A stretch of DNA of 64,000 nucleotides, from contig OENT01000008.1 of NCBI GenBank assembly GCA_900239685.1, positions 1 through 64,000 on the forward strand, given 5' to 3'. Position numbers and translations under genes: made by a program. The DNA comes from Rotaria macrura. Lineage: Eukaryota; Rotifera; Eurotatoria; Philodinida; Philodinidae. The notes below the pieces were generated by a model, which was given only the letters and a program-made list of their open reading frames with translations, was not told the DNA's origin and did no database searches. Positions within the stretch are counted from its first letter, which is position 1; each line of letters starts with the position of its first letter. Shown here one piece after another: positions 22,801-35,700 of the stretch.

Positions 22801-25800
22801 GCCTTTGTTTTTAGCTAGTGGAAACCAGTCACGCATATTCAATCAATTGAATTTTAGCTTTGCCTGTTCGAAATTTTTCTAACGTCGTTTGAGATTTTTC
22901 GACGTGTTTCGACATCGTGCGTCATTAATTTTTTCCTACAACAGAGTTGATTTAAGAAATACTTGAATACTATACTTCGTCTTGTTTTTCTTACAGCCAC
23001 TGTGCTATTATTTCAAACTTCAACCAAGCATCGTTTGTGGTTCAGTGGACACTGAAAAGCAGGAAAATCGTTGGCAAAATGAATCATGGCAACAAATAAT
23101 TGCGAATGGTGATCGAGTAAGAGATCATTTTCATTTTCGTCTATTTCGATATTTGCAACATTATTTGATAGTATGTTGTATCTGATGACATATCTTCCTT
23201 GTTATCAAATGATTTTAAAAAGCGTAAAGAAGAAGTAAAACAGTCAGCAGATCCAAAACGAGTACGTTTCAACTAAAATAACAAGGAAAGATTTATTTTA
23301 AAATTATTTCCAGTTTGAAATAGGCCAAATCATTCGTATGTGCAATGAATATACTGAAAGTGTTTTACATCCGAGTGAAATTAAAAGTCAGATAGTAAAG
23401 GATACCATTGAGAAACAATACGGTAAAAAGAATTCAACTGATTGTTATTCAAACTACTCAGGTAGAATAAAAGAAATTTGAAAAAAATTGAATTATCATT
23501 TTCTCCGATTTCACTTGTCTCTAGATTCTTATTGTCAAACATATGAACAACAATGGCAAACAACAATACAAAATGGACAAATGAATTTGTCACGTGTTCA
23601 GACAGCTGATCAATCGAATCAACGTCATAATAATAATTATACAAATGGAACATCAACAAAAAAAGATTCCTATTTGAACAATGCTGTTCATGCTGATCAT
23701 AATATATATTCTAAAGTTGAATTACAACTTGATATGCTAGATTGTAATTACGAACATGATAAACGAGAATATTATGCTCAATTAATACGAGATTTTCATA
23801 AGACAACACCCATTAATGAATTAGACAAAGTTTTAAAAAATCAAGTAAGTGATTAATAATTCATAGAATTTATTGAATATCGAAGTTAATTAATGAATAA
23901 TGGTCAATTAGAGTTTCACTGTTTTTTTTCTACAATGAAAGCTGACAAAATGCATATCGAAGTTACTAAAGTATATACTAAACGGCGCGGTACTTATTCT
24001 TAATCATAGATTTCCATGGTTGAATAGTACAAATAATAAATCTATTTATGTTTACGTCTAATTTATAATATGAGATTTTAGTTTTATTTTGTTTTTATTT
24101 GATTATACAATATTGTTTAAGATGAATGCTACATTAAATAGATAATTGTCTTTTTGTCATAAGTCAAGTAAAAATTTAATTTTTATTGCATGCCTTTTAG
24201 TTAGTTGAATGTCAGTTTTCTAAATTTGCCTTCTTCTACTGAATTCTTCTTTCTACAAATTAAAATTGTTACTAGAGGAGATGAAAATGACTACAACTAC
24301 ATTGAAACATAAACTTGCAATGCTTCCTATGTTCAAAAGCACACAGTATAGAATTCATTTATTGAACAATAATAAATGTACGATATATATTGAATTCTAG
24401 AACATTCATGACTCATATTATTTATTTACCGAACAAGAATATGAAACTGAATATTTTCTCTCAGTATGTGTACTAATCAATCAGATTTTTTGAAAACTTA
24501 TTCAGATGACACTGCTGCAGTTTTCTTTTGATTCAGACATAGATCGATTTAGGTTTAATGGTATCGTTCAGTATATTTTGTCAATAATGAAACTCTCTCA
24601 TCATCCGAAAATATATCTTGATAGGTGTTAATTTCGAGAACAAGAACTGACATGTTCTCTTGAAACATAAATAATCATTGACGAAAGTAACGCATGATGG
24701 ACGAGTTATTTTACGTCCCAACAAGCTCTTTCTAATAATCTCGTTAGAGGATCATTGAGTATTCATCAGTGTTGCTAACTGTGAATCTCGCCAAGAAGCT
24801 TGAAGATTTTTGAAAGTGTTTCGTGACAATTAGATTTCTTTGCCAAATGTTATTGCAAAGGTGCCAGCCAAGTTTTTAAAGGTCCATAGAGTAAGTTCGA
24901 ATGTAACTTACTTCAGCTCTACAAAACCTATCTGAATTCGTAATTAAAGTAAATTTGAAAAAAGAAACACTTTCGTGGTGTAACGATAGACCAATGATTT
25001 GTCTGTTAGTTGGCGTTTTTCTATAGTACGTATTTCAGATAGAGATATTTTATCTGATCGACTAATATTCTCGTATTTTAATTCTTAAAATGTCTGCAGT
25101 AATGTGTCTTTTAATTCTAAATAAGAAGAAATCGAACGACGTAAAACATATTTCTAAGTAGTCTGTTTCTCGAAATAGCTCCTACTCTGTCAGCCTTCGA
25201 AATTTTGACTTGAAACTAGAAAATTAAAATTACTACGACAAGTTTTAGCTCGTCTCTGAATAGAAAAAAGTGTGCGTATTCACTTATTACTCTAAACATT
25301 TTCTATAATCCACTGTTGACTTATCAGGCGCTAAATAAGAGAATACTGGACGTTTTGACTTGCTATCCAAACTAAGTAGTAGATTCACATTGTAACGATA
25401 TCTTCTCATTGAAAATCAACGTAGGAAGTACAATACGAAGAATTGATAAATTCTGCAAAAGACAAACGTCGAAAGATTTGGGATGTTCTTAAACTTATCC
25501 ATGAATTTCATCAAATGAATGAAGCATTTTATAATTCATTATCAGCTACGCAAGTGTAAGAATTAATGATTTAATTATCCTCTTGATTAGCTCAATGTTT
25601 GTTTGCTCCTAATTTTAGTGAATTGAAAATAGATGAACATGATCATAGGCAACAACGAGCATTGTTCAGTGAAAAACAATCGAAATTAAAACGAAATTTA
25701 CAAGACCTAGAACAGGTAAAATACTTGACAGGTTTTTCTGTTTTCATCGACCGAAAAAAAACAACATTTCATACCATGTATTCAAATTTTGAAGAGAAAA

Positions 25801-27099
25801 ATTTCACTTGAAAATGAAATACGTGAACTTCAACGACGTTCCTTTCAATCAAAGCAAGAAGCCAAGCAATCTATTGAATTACGTAATACCATCGATAAAT
25901 TATTGATCGATTTAGTTTGTACAAGAAAGAAGCATCAACTGTTACATAATGCTTTATTAAACTTTAAATTTAAATCAACGGATGCACAAAACCTAATTGC
26001 TATTTATCAAAATGACGATGAACATGACAACCAAGATCTATCGACATTAGATCAGAAGAAAAAGAAATTTGAAGAACACAAACAGACACTTGATAAACAA
26101 GTACGATGAATCTTCTTAGTCTATTTTGAAAGTGGGTCGATCTTCTTGCAAGAAGTTTTCAGAAGGATTACTAGTTTTCCAGATTTTACGAGTCAAAACA
26201 CATAAGTTTTATGTCCTCTCGTTTTTCATAGAATAATTCCATCTTTCGATTATGGGAAATATTTGTATCATGATGGTACTTGTGGCACCATTAGCTTTCA
26301 AATAAACTTGATATTTTCATTCTGAAATATCTAAGATTCAAATACAGAAATAGGCGAACATTTTTGATTGCAATCACTTTATCAATTGTTGCATTAAATA
26401 TCTAAAACTGACTGATAACTAGACTTCAAAGCTCTATGACAATGAATAAAAACAGTAGGACAGGTAAAAATGAATAGAGCTTATATAAATTTTGATGTTT
26501 GTAGTTCGTTTTATCTTTCAACAAACCATCTTATTATACAACTTAGTTGGTACATTCGTTATCATCATTTAAAGAGTAATTTTGAATAAGAAACTATCAT
26601 GAAATATTATATATAGATTAAATTTTCTCGAGAACTAATATGAGATTTATACGAGCGGAGTCTTTTGTCAGTTGGCATTCTTGAATATAATCTATTCATA
26701 TTTACCTATGTCAAGAATCATATCATTTGGACTTATCATTAGATGCTTCTAACAAAATAAAATGCTGGAGTTTTTCCTGAAAAAGAATCAATTATTTGCT
26801 TTAAAAATTGTGCTCTTGTGTTTCAGTCTAGAATGTCATGATGTCACCTAAGTCTGATAGAAACGAAAGTCTAGGACAGAATTCATATTTTAACTTTTGA
26901 GATTCCTTCTATTGGTTCAAAAGTATTTCTTTTCCATTTTTTCTAGCATATGGATTTAGCAGCAAAACGCAATAATTTTAATCAAATGCGGAACATGAAT
27001 ACACATAAAATAAATATTATACGTCGGCAAATTGATTCAATACGTATATGTCAAACACAATTGAATACAATGAATATTAACAGTCAGATTACTTCCTAA
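19866..27099 (+). CDS. TSC1: Hamartin (TSC1) orthologue, compact, 13 exons
   Basis: Exons are 19866-19986, 20048-20151, 21442-21705, 21768-21906, 21970-22139, 22997-23170, 23223-23261, 23314-23461, 23525-23844, 25425-25555, 25619-25715, 25795-26100 and 26947-27099, joining in phase to 721 aa (human about 1164). Hamartin is the scaffold of the TSC complex that restrains Rheb and TORC1. The N-terminal helical repeat region shows LVNEYLLEGSNDVLDLI, the block LALASIILINPYI, the segment GLSIYSLFYLLYLLYPNNL and the family hallmark QPSIVCGSVDTEKQENRW (about 275-292). The C-terminal third, rich in E, K, Q and L from the QTYEQQWQTT segment onward, is a predicted coiled coil. The long serine/proline-rich middle of vertebrate hamartin appears to be missing. 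Exons 6-8 are the least certain; an alternative donor exists at about 23116. Several introns are 0.8-1.6 kb. AATAAA is at 27105-27110. Confidence 0.8.
22289..22312. repeat. (TA)n microsatellite in TSC1 intron 5
   Basis: About eleven TA dinucleotides in a row lie inside intron 22140-22996. It is a simple repeat with no visible function. Confidence 0.85.
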
Positions 27100-29776
27100 A
27101 TAGCAATAAAATATGAAGAAAAGAAAAACGAAAACTATACTTTTATTTTTCTTCGTCCTCAATCTGTTTTTTTTTTAATAAATATAATAAATTTGTACTT
27201 ACTGATGATGCATTTAATCTATTCAAAACGCTTCAAGGATAGAAGGACTATTGCATATGTGAAACAATCGACCTTTATTTTTTTATTCTTGAGCTTCAAA
27301 GGAACTTTCATAGAATTTAGCTTTCCTCTGAATAAAATACAAACTGGATGCTAATCATTAACAAATTTTCGATAAAACGTTTTCCAAAAAGCTATAGATT
27401 TGTTTTGAAATGTCTTCTGCTGTACAAGAAACAAATCGTGACTATGGAAATAAATGTCGAATGTTTCGTTATCATGTAACCTAACTTTGAATCAAGGATA
27501 CCTAAGTTTGTAATTACGAAACTTGTTAGAGCTATTAGAATTCAAGAGAGAAGATACTATTTGAACAATTTTGTTCGTTTTTATTTATATAATTTCACGC
27601 TGATGAAAAATCTTCATATGAGCAGTGAAATCATTCGTTGAAAAAACCGATACCATAACCGAAGCGATCTGAATGAACACGATGATTGCATTCTATTTAA
27701 ATAGTTGTATGTCACTTGTAATCTGATGCTGATAGTAATGGTTTGTTAAACTCGGCAGAAGTGGAATTCCGGAACTTCGTCAATAATTGGTGAATTTCCA
27801 TCGAGCATATTCCCGAAAGTCAAACAAATTTTCATCAATGGAAGTGAGAAATTCATATCTTAAGTGAAGTAAAAGAACTATACCTAACATTATTAAAGTG
27901 TTGCTCGAGTCATCCAGTTGCACTTCGTTCAAATATGATCATATCATTTTGTAGATCCAGCATGGTGTTAGTAGAAAAGAGAAACAATGAATAAGATTAT
28001 GACGAACAATGTGAGATGAGTTAAGAAACGAAAGAACAAATAGATCGAATATGCTCGAATACGATAAATAAAACATCCATCACAAAACATTTATTCACGA
28101 GCTGGTGATACATTTGTTGATGAACGAGATGAATTCGATTTTGATACATTGTTTTTCTTTTTCTTTCTTAAATAACACCTATTTCAACCGTTGCACGCAA
28201 CTAATGCGCTTCTGTAAATTTTGTCGACGATAACGTAGAAACAGTTGAAACAGCTGAAACCAGAAATCACCAACAGCTCTTACTGACTGATAGATGTTCG
28301 CAAATGATGGAACACAATAACGAGGAATAAAGTTCGTCATAATATTGATATCTCATTGATAGACAAGTTCATGTCCATAGAAGCTAGTACATAGAGAGGC
28401 ATTCAAAAATCAACAATGATACTTCTGAAGATCATATGAGCTCGAAATTTTCTACAACATTCACAAAACAATACAATTTTGCATTTCTACTAATGCAGAA
28501 AAATCAATAGCTATAATAGTGCCTTAGTTTTTCTATTGATTTTCAATGTGATAAGTATTTTTCGAAATCTTCGAAGACTTCATAGCATTTCAGGAGACTT
28601 CATGAGACCACAAAACATTATGAGACTTAAAATTTGAATCTCAGTTGTTTTACTTTGAGTTGTTCACTACATGGCACTGATGACAATTTGACTTGCGAAA
28701 TAAAATTACAGTAACTGATATTATAGAACCTCTGTTCTATGGGAAAGTTAGTTGATATGTCTACTGGAAAAATATAAAATTCAACGATTGACCCATGAAC
28801 CAGGCCAGTTTTTAAGAAAAAAAGCACGAATCCGGAACAATTAATCAAACTTCAGAAAAGGTAAGCCTATGAAGTGCGTTGAATTATTTTGCCAGGATTT
28901 TCAGGCGAACCTACTTGAAACTGATCTCCCCGCAAGTAATATGTTAAAGTATACTTGAAAAATTAAAGAATACTTATGCAATAACTTCCACATATAATCT
29001 TTGAAATACTTAGAGTACAACTGAAGGCGAAGGTCTTAAATTTCGTTTCCTCTTTCTCAACAAATAGAAAGCTCACCGATGACTAACACTCTGGGGAAAA
29101 CTGTACTTGCTTATATGAATACTATATTAAAATAGAGCAACATCTCATGACTGCGCCACGCCAATTTAGAAAAGCATAGATACTGTTAAATTTTTTGTTT
29201 GTTTTGACAAATATTACAAAGTCTTTATAGAAAGTTACATCAAACCTTAGTTTTTATTTTAAGAAAATCTAACGGCAATGTTGTTCAATGTGTTATAAAT
29301 CGATTTAAAGTTTACTTTCGCGTGTGTTAAAACTGTGAACATAAGATGAATACATCTATACTCTCAGAAAGTTGCTTTGATATAATTGCGTTGATAAGAC
29401 ATCGTTTTGCTGAAATATTGTCAGTAGGGAACACTGCAAATAGTGGAAATCTACTTAGCTGATTCTTTAAAATTTGACGGAGCACTTAATCAGAAGTAAT
29501 GACACAATAAATACGTATTTTAAAACCAATGTCTGTTATCACAACCTACTACTGTGCCTTTTAAATTCAAATATGATCCTAATCGAAATAATTTATTAAA
29601 ATTCTTATCAAATGTATACACAATGTTAAAAAAATATTATACTAATCGATTTCAGACCATGTCGTTCAAATAAAAGACATGTATCTAATAAATCGTTTTT
29701 AATGTTTCCGAAACGATTATAAAAATTTTTTTCGGAATTAAATATAATTCAATCGATTAAAAACAATTGTTTGTAT
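27100..29776. other. Convergent intergenic region between TSC1 and ABCB
   Basis: This stretch separates the 3' ends of TSC1 (+) and the ABCB gene (-). It contains the TSC1 poly(A) signal at 27105-27110. One small minus-strand frame with coding-like composition lies at 28176-28340 and is listed separately. The rest is A+T-rich and shows no recognisable gene or repeat. Confidence 0.45.
28176..28340 (-). CDS. Possible small unassigned ORF or exon
   Basis: An ATG frame of 54 codons encodes a protein with well-mixed composition, including FWFQLFQLFLRYRRQNLQKR. A few bases downstream, in another frame, a serine/asparagine-rich tail ending SPARE-stop (about 28096-28170, -) also looks coding. A donor-like GTAAGAG lies at about 28281 within the frame, so this could be parts of a small spliced gene, but I found no splice pair that keeps the phase. 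No family is recognised and chance cannot be excluded. Confidence 0.2.
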
Positions 29777-32700
29777 TTATTTAATTTTTCCAGTAGCCAA
29801 GTGACAATAATTCCTACCAAGGGCGAGTAATTCTTGATGGGTACCACTTTCAACGACTTCTCCATTCTTTAGAAAATAGATCATATCAGCATTTTGAATG
29901 GTTGATAAACGATGTGCTATAGTGATTGACGTTCGATTTTTCTGAGCACGATCCAGTGCCTCTTGGACTATTCTTTCATTTTCACTATCCAATGCACTTG
30001 TTGCTATAAGTAATAAAAAAAACGTTTTTTTGAATGCATCATTCGTTTACTCTTCTTACCTTCATCGAAAAGCAATATCTTTGGATTTCGAATTAATGCA
30101 CGAGCAATAGCTAAAAAAAGTAATAGAACGTACTATTAATCTATAAATGATCTTTCGATATCTAGTCTTACCGATTCTTTGTTTTTCTCCGCCTGATAAA
30201 CATGTTCCTTTTGCACCACAATTTGTATCATATCCCTGAAAAAGATAGCTTCTGTTTTCTTCAATAAGTTTCATTCGAATAGTTTACCTGTGGAAGGTTT
30301 TGAATAGAATCATGGATACTAGCACTTTTAGCTGCTGCAATAATGTCTTCTATTGGGATGTCACTGCGACTATTGTCACCGTACGCAATATTTTCTCTTA
30401 TCGACATATCGAATAAAGATGGTTCTTGTGAAACTAAGCCAACTAAATAAAACGAATTTCAAGTAGTTTGCAAGTAAAGATAATGAATGAAGTGGTTATA
30501 TATACTTTGTGATCGATACAATTGAATATTAAGATTTCGAATATTTTGTGAATCAACTAACTAAAGCAAAAAGACTGCATAATCAATATGAAATGTAAGC
30601 AGTTCTACTAACTAGTCGACCAACATTGACGTCGTAGAAACGTTCAATTAACTGAATAGTTGTTGATTTCCCACAACCAGATGCACCTATGTACAGTTAA
30701 GTCGATGTATTGACATTGGAAAAATTAAAAAGAAAACCGTGATGCTTACCAACGAGTGCAACGTGTTGACCTATGAACAAGGAAATGGAATGCATACAAA
30801 GTAATCAGAGAAACTATGAAATACCTGCTTGAAGTTTGAGATTAAAATTTTTCAAGACAACTGACTCAGGTCTGTTTGGATAGATAAAATGAACACCGTC
30901 GAATTCTATTTGCCCACTGAAGTTAGGCTGAAACACAATGAATAAACAAAAACTATGCATAGACTCAAAGAATTATGCAAAATAACTAACAATGTGATCG
31001 CCATCATGTGACATGCTATCAATAGCCGGTACCCGATTCAAGAAGTCAAGAATTTTTTCGGCAGCATTAACAGCCATAGTATAATCTGGAGATCTAAGGA
31101 AAATTAGTAAACAAAACTGTTATTTTCGAAAGATTACTATTATTTATATATTCACAAAGATGCTGTTTGTCCAACATTTTGTGCACTAAAAACTATGCAA
31201 CTTGAACACCTAAAGGAAGAATAAAATGCATAAAGTTGCTTTAGGTGTTCACTCTTACAATAGAAGATCTTGAAATGAGATTATATTTCTCTGTACTAAA
31301 TAGGCACCCAATGTAAAAATTGCTGCTAAACTAAAATAAGGGACTGAATTCGTTATTGCGTATGATACTCCAAATATATGCGCTCGTTTTGCAGCCGATC
31401 TATAATGCGATGATTATAATAAATTCTGCGTTATATTCTTAAAAAATGATTCATCCAATACCGATAGAGAATTTCAAGAAGTGAACAATATTTTTCATAA
31501 AAGTAATCTTCTTTGGTTAATTGGACCACGGTTCGTATATTCTGTATAGATTCCACTGTTACCTAAAAAGCATACAAACATGTGATTACATTTCGTCATT
31601 TATTAGACTAACAAACCATTCCAACATCTTCAAATGTCTGCTTGTCTTTGCCGGCAAATCCAGTCACTAAACGGCTTTGTAGAAAGCTCTTGATAATAAG
31701 CAATGGAATGAAAGCGAGAATAAGGAATGTTAATTGCCAAGAATATATAAAACTGATAATAATAGCAGCACCAAGGGACGATAATGTTTGCAATATAAAT
31801 CCGATTCGAACACCAGTTGCACCTTGTACAGCAGATGTCTCAGTTGCTAAACGGGTGCAAAGTGCACCTATGTTATTAGCTGGATTATCGAAAAACGCGA
31901 TTTCTTGACGTAGAAGGGCATGAAATGTTTTTAAACGCAATCTTTTCGTCAGTGGTTCACCTGAACAAGCAAACATGTAACTCTAAATAATAGGAAAAAG
32001 GGAAAACTCAGTATATTGATAATCGGTCAAATAGATGAATGTACTCGAAGAAACGTCATAATGAACATCAGACAACCAATGCCAACAAATAAAAGAACAT
32101 AAATTTGCACTCGGCTCTTTTGAACTTCTTTGTCACATATTTGAAAGACCTTTTCAATAAAATAGATATTTTAGTACAAAAATTACAAGAACTTATAAAC
32201 TCAACTGCAACCAATTTGCTCAAAATAATACTAATGGCTGGCATGAAGCCACCATTGATTAAACATGCGACACATCCAATTAATATTAATATCCATTCAG
32301 GTTTATTCATTCTTAGTATCGTAAGAGCAGCGCTAGGCTTTTTGTCCTATTAAATCATATTGGTTAAAATTTATAGGTTATTCTTGAAATTACCGTTTTC
32401 TGCTTTACATCAACGTCTTCTTCATCTAAATGTTTGTCTTTTGTAGTACTCTCAATGTTATGCTGCGATGTGTTCATAACTGATGATGCTAAAGTACAAA
32501 CTGATGAGGCACGTTTACGCTTGAAATCGATTTCTATTCTTTCATCTTCGCCAATAAAGAATGATTCTTGCTGTTGGTGCTGTTCAAGATCTAGTTCTTC
32601 TTCTTTTTCAGCTATATGTAAGTTTTGCTGTTCGACAAGATCAAAATAAGTTCCACGAGCTTGCATCAATGAAGTATGATCACCTTCTTCCACTACTTTA

Positions 32701-35700
32701 CCTTGGTTCATTACAATAATTGTATCAGCATTACGAATTGTCGATAGACGATGTGCGATTACCAATGTCGTACGGCCTAATAGTCAGAAACTATAACAAC
32801 AAAGAACTAACTGTATTGAACTTTCTACACACCTGAGGAAGCATGATCCAAGGTATCTTGAACTAACTTCTCACTATCATTGTCAAGTGCACTAGTAGCT
32901 GTTTGTATAAAAATATTAAGAAGATACAGATGTGAAATGAGAAACAAATAACTACATACCTTCATCAAGAATTAAGATCTTTGGGTCGCGAATCAATGCA
33001 CGGGCAATAGCTACAGAAAATTTCATTAAAAAAGACCTAATGCATATTCCCAAACTTATTGCTATTCAATATCTACCTATTCTTTGCTTTTGTCCACCAG
33101 ATAGCGTAGCTCCACGTTCACCGACAAGCGTTTCGTATTTCTAAAAGTAAACATCGACAATAATTGTAGTAAAACAAAAAACGTTTTTGAAACGCATCAT
33201 GTAGATGATTCTAACCTTAAAATGATGTTATTTATATCGATTAAAAATTTCAACGATTTATCTGAGTATATATTACATCTCTAGTAGAGAGGCATGTCAG
33301 GATATGCGCTACACTTCTCCCAAATATAAAAATCAATTTCATTGTTCTCTGAACCAGACTTTAGTCTTCATCAAGTCTTTCTATCTTTCTCTACATTCCA
33401 TCAGATATCCATTGTCCAAATCTGATATCCACTGCCGCGGTCAATAGATTTAACTTTCCTAGCCATATTTTCATCATATGTATTTGAACTCCAAACGACA
33501 TGGTATTTCTGACAATCTGGAGTTGGTCCCTACTGATAACCGGCTAGTGCAGTTCGTACCAGATAATCTTGTTTCAAAGAGTGCTATTCAGTCTTATAAA
33601 GTGGTGATTATTTTTATAGAAAACACATATGTTTGTTTATTATTACTGATCATAGATATATAAGTATGTTCTTCCTAATAATATGATTTTCAATATCAAC
33701 AATATTGGTATCTAGTAAAGCAATTTTGCTTGAAGCGCTACACTTTGAGACTAACTTTATGTGTTCTTTGTTTAAATAATACTCTACAATTGTCAAGCAG
33801 GATAATTTCCAAGTCTCTAGGAAGAAGTATTTTATTTAGAACGAGTTCAAAGATTACAGATGACTCGAATAGACTTAGAATGGTCTTTGAATCTCTCAAT
33901 TTTCTTCATATGCAGACTTGTCATGATTCTTGATGATAATGCATAAGATGATTCTTCTTTACGGTAGTGTTCCATTGGGAAAAACACTCTTTCCGGATTT
34001 GTAAATGAACAATTAAATCTGACACAGGACGTCGCAGCTTCTCAGAAAGCGACTTTATTGAAAATAGTTTATTATTTGCCAACGAAACTCATGACATCTC
34101 TTATGTCGAAGAAGAAGAGTGAAAGACTCAAAAATGATTCGAGTCAGCTATATTCTTTATACTCGTTCTAAGTAAAATATTTATTGGCAGTGGGTCAGAA
34201 ATTAGTCTTTTTTGATAATTATAGAGTATCAGTTAAAAGCAGAACCCAAAAAAGTTGGTCTCAAGTGCACTGATTCAAGTATAATTGCTTTACTACATAT
34301 CGATCTTGTTGATACAGGAATTAGAAAGAACACAATAATACATTCACGATAGTGAAAAGTAAACAAATAGATGTCCTTTCAACAGACATAATTAACACTT
34401 CATAAGACGTAAAAGTATTCGTTGAAACTAAATAATCTGTCTCAAACTGCACTGAGCGGTTATCAATAGAGAACAACTCAAGATCATGAGAAACTATATG
34501 TCGTTCGAAATTCAAAGACACGTAACGGAAGCCGGGAAAAAATAGCAAGTGTATTGATTATTCAGAAGAATCAAGGATTTGAACAGTGAACTCTCGTTGA
34601 AATATAAAGCAAAAAGGTGATATCTATTCAATGCTGAAGTCTGGTTCAGAGAGCAATTTTTGTAAGATTCACATTTATGAGACTTTCTACAAACAATATG
34701 ATATGATACTTTCCCAAATGAATATAAGAAATAAATAACAACAAAGAGCTTTCTAGGAAAAAATAGAATCCGAAAGATATTGAAGAGGATATGATGTATG
34801 AATAATATTCAGAAATTTGTCATGAGAATTAATCCTGTGCTACATCGGCACTATCGATTGTTTTCGTGATATGATAAGGATCTTAGCTAGTAAGAGCTAG
34901 TATTCAGAACTATGATGAGTTCATTACATACATCAGGCAAAGCCATGATAAAATTATGCGCATTAGCCATTTTTGCAGCCTCCTCCATTTCCACGTCAGT
35001 TGCTCCATCTTTTCCCATTAAAATGTTTTCGCGAATAGTTGCTTGAAATAAAGTCGGTTCTTGACTAACAACAGCGATTTGCTTTCTTAACCAATTTAGA
35101 TTATATTCAGTCACTCGATGATTATCAATTAACACTGAACCTGAATCGCAATCATAGAATCTTTGTAATAATTGTACGCATGTTGATTTTCCTGAACCAG
35201 ATGATCCAACGAGAGCAATAGTTTGACCACGTGTAACATTAAATGAGAGACCATTAAGAATAGTAATTTCAGGTCGCAATGGATAAGAAAAATGGATGTT
35301 AGAAAAATGAATGTCACCCATTAGATTTTCTTTGATCAGACCTGTTTCAGAATAGGTATTGATTTTCGAAGGCTATTGAAAGATTATAATCAGGTATTTT
35401 AATATTTTTATCCGTCTGAATTTCATAATATACTTACTGCATCAATAGTTTCCCATACGATGTAAGCAGCAGCTCGTGCATCATTTAACGCTTCAAAATG
35501 TGGAATGGCTTGGCCCAAATTGTAAAAAACATCGCTGATAACAAAGAATACCTAAAGATAATATTTTGTAGTGAAAATTTCAGAAAAAAAAACGACTGTC
35601 AAAGGTTTTTTTCGCAGATAAATTAGTGAACATCATCTATCTCGACTGGTATAATATGGTAAAGTAAGTCTCTTTTTTTCAGAATGATATTCTATAAGTA

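Noticed and set aside
33484-34548. Similar 60-75-codon frames at 33478-33663 (+) and 34321-34548 (-)
   Set aside because: They are the two arms of one inverted repeat; peptide identity is lower than nucleotide identity, which argues against a conserved protein.
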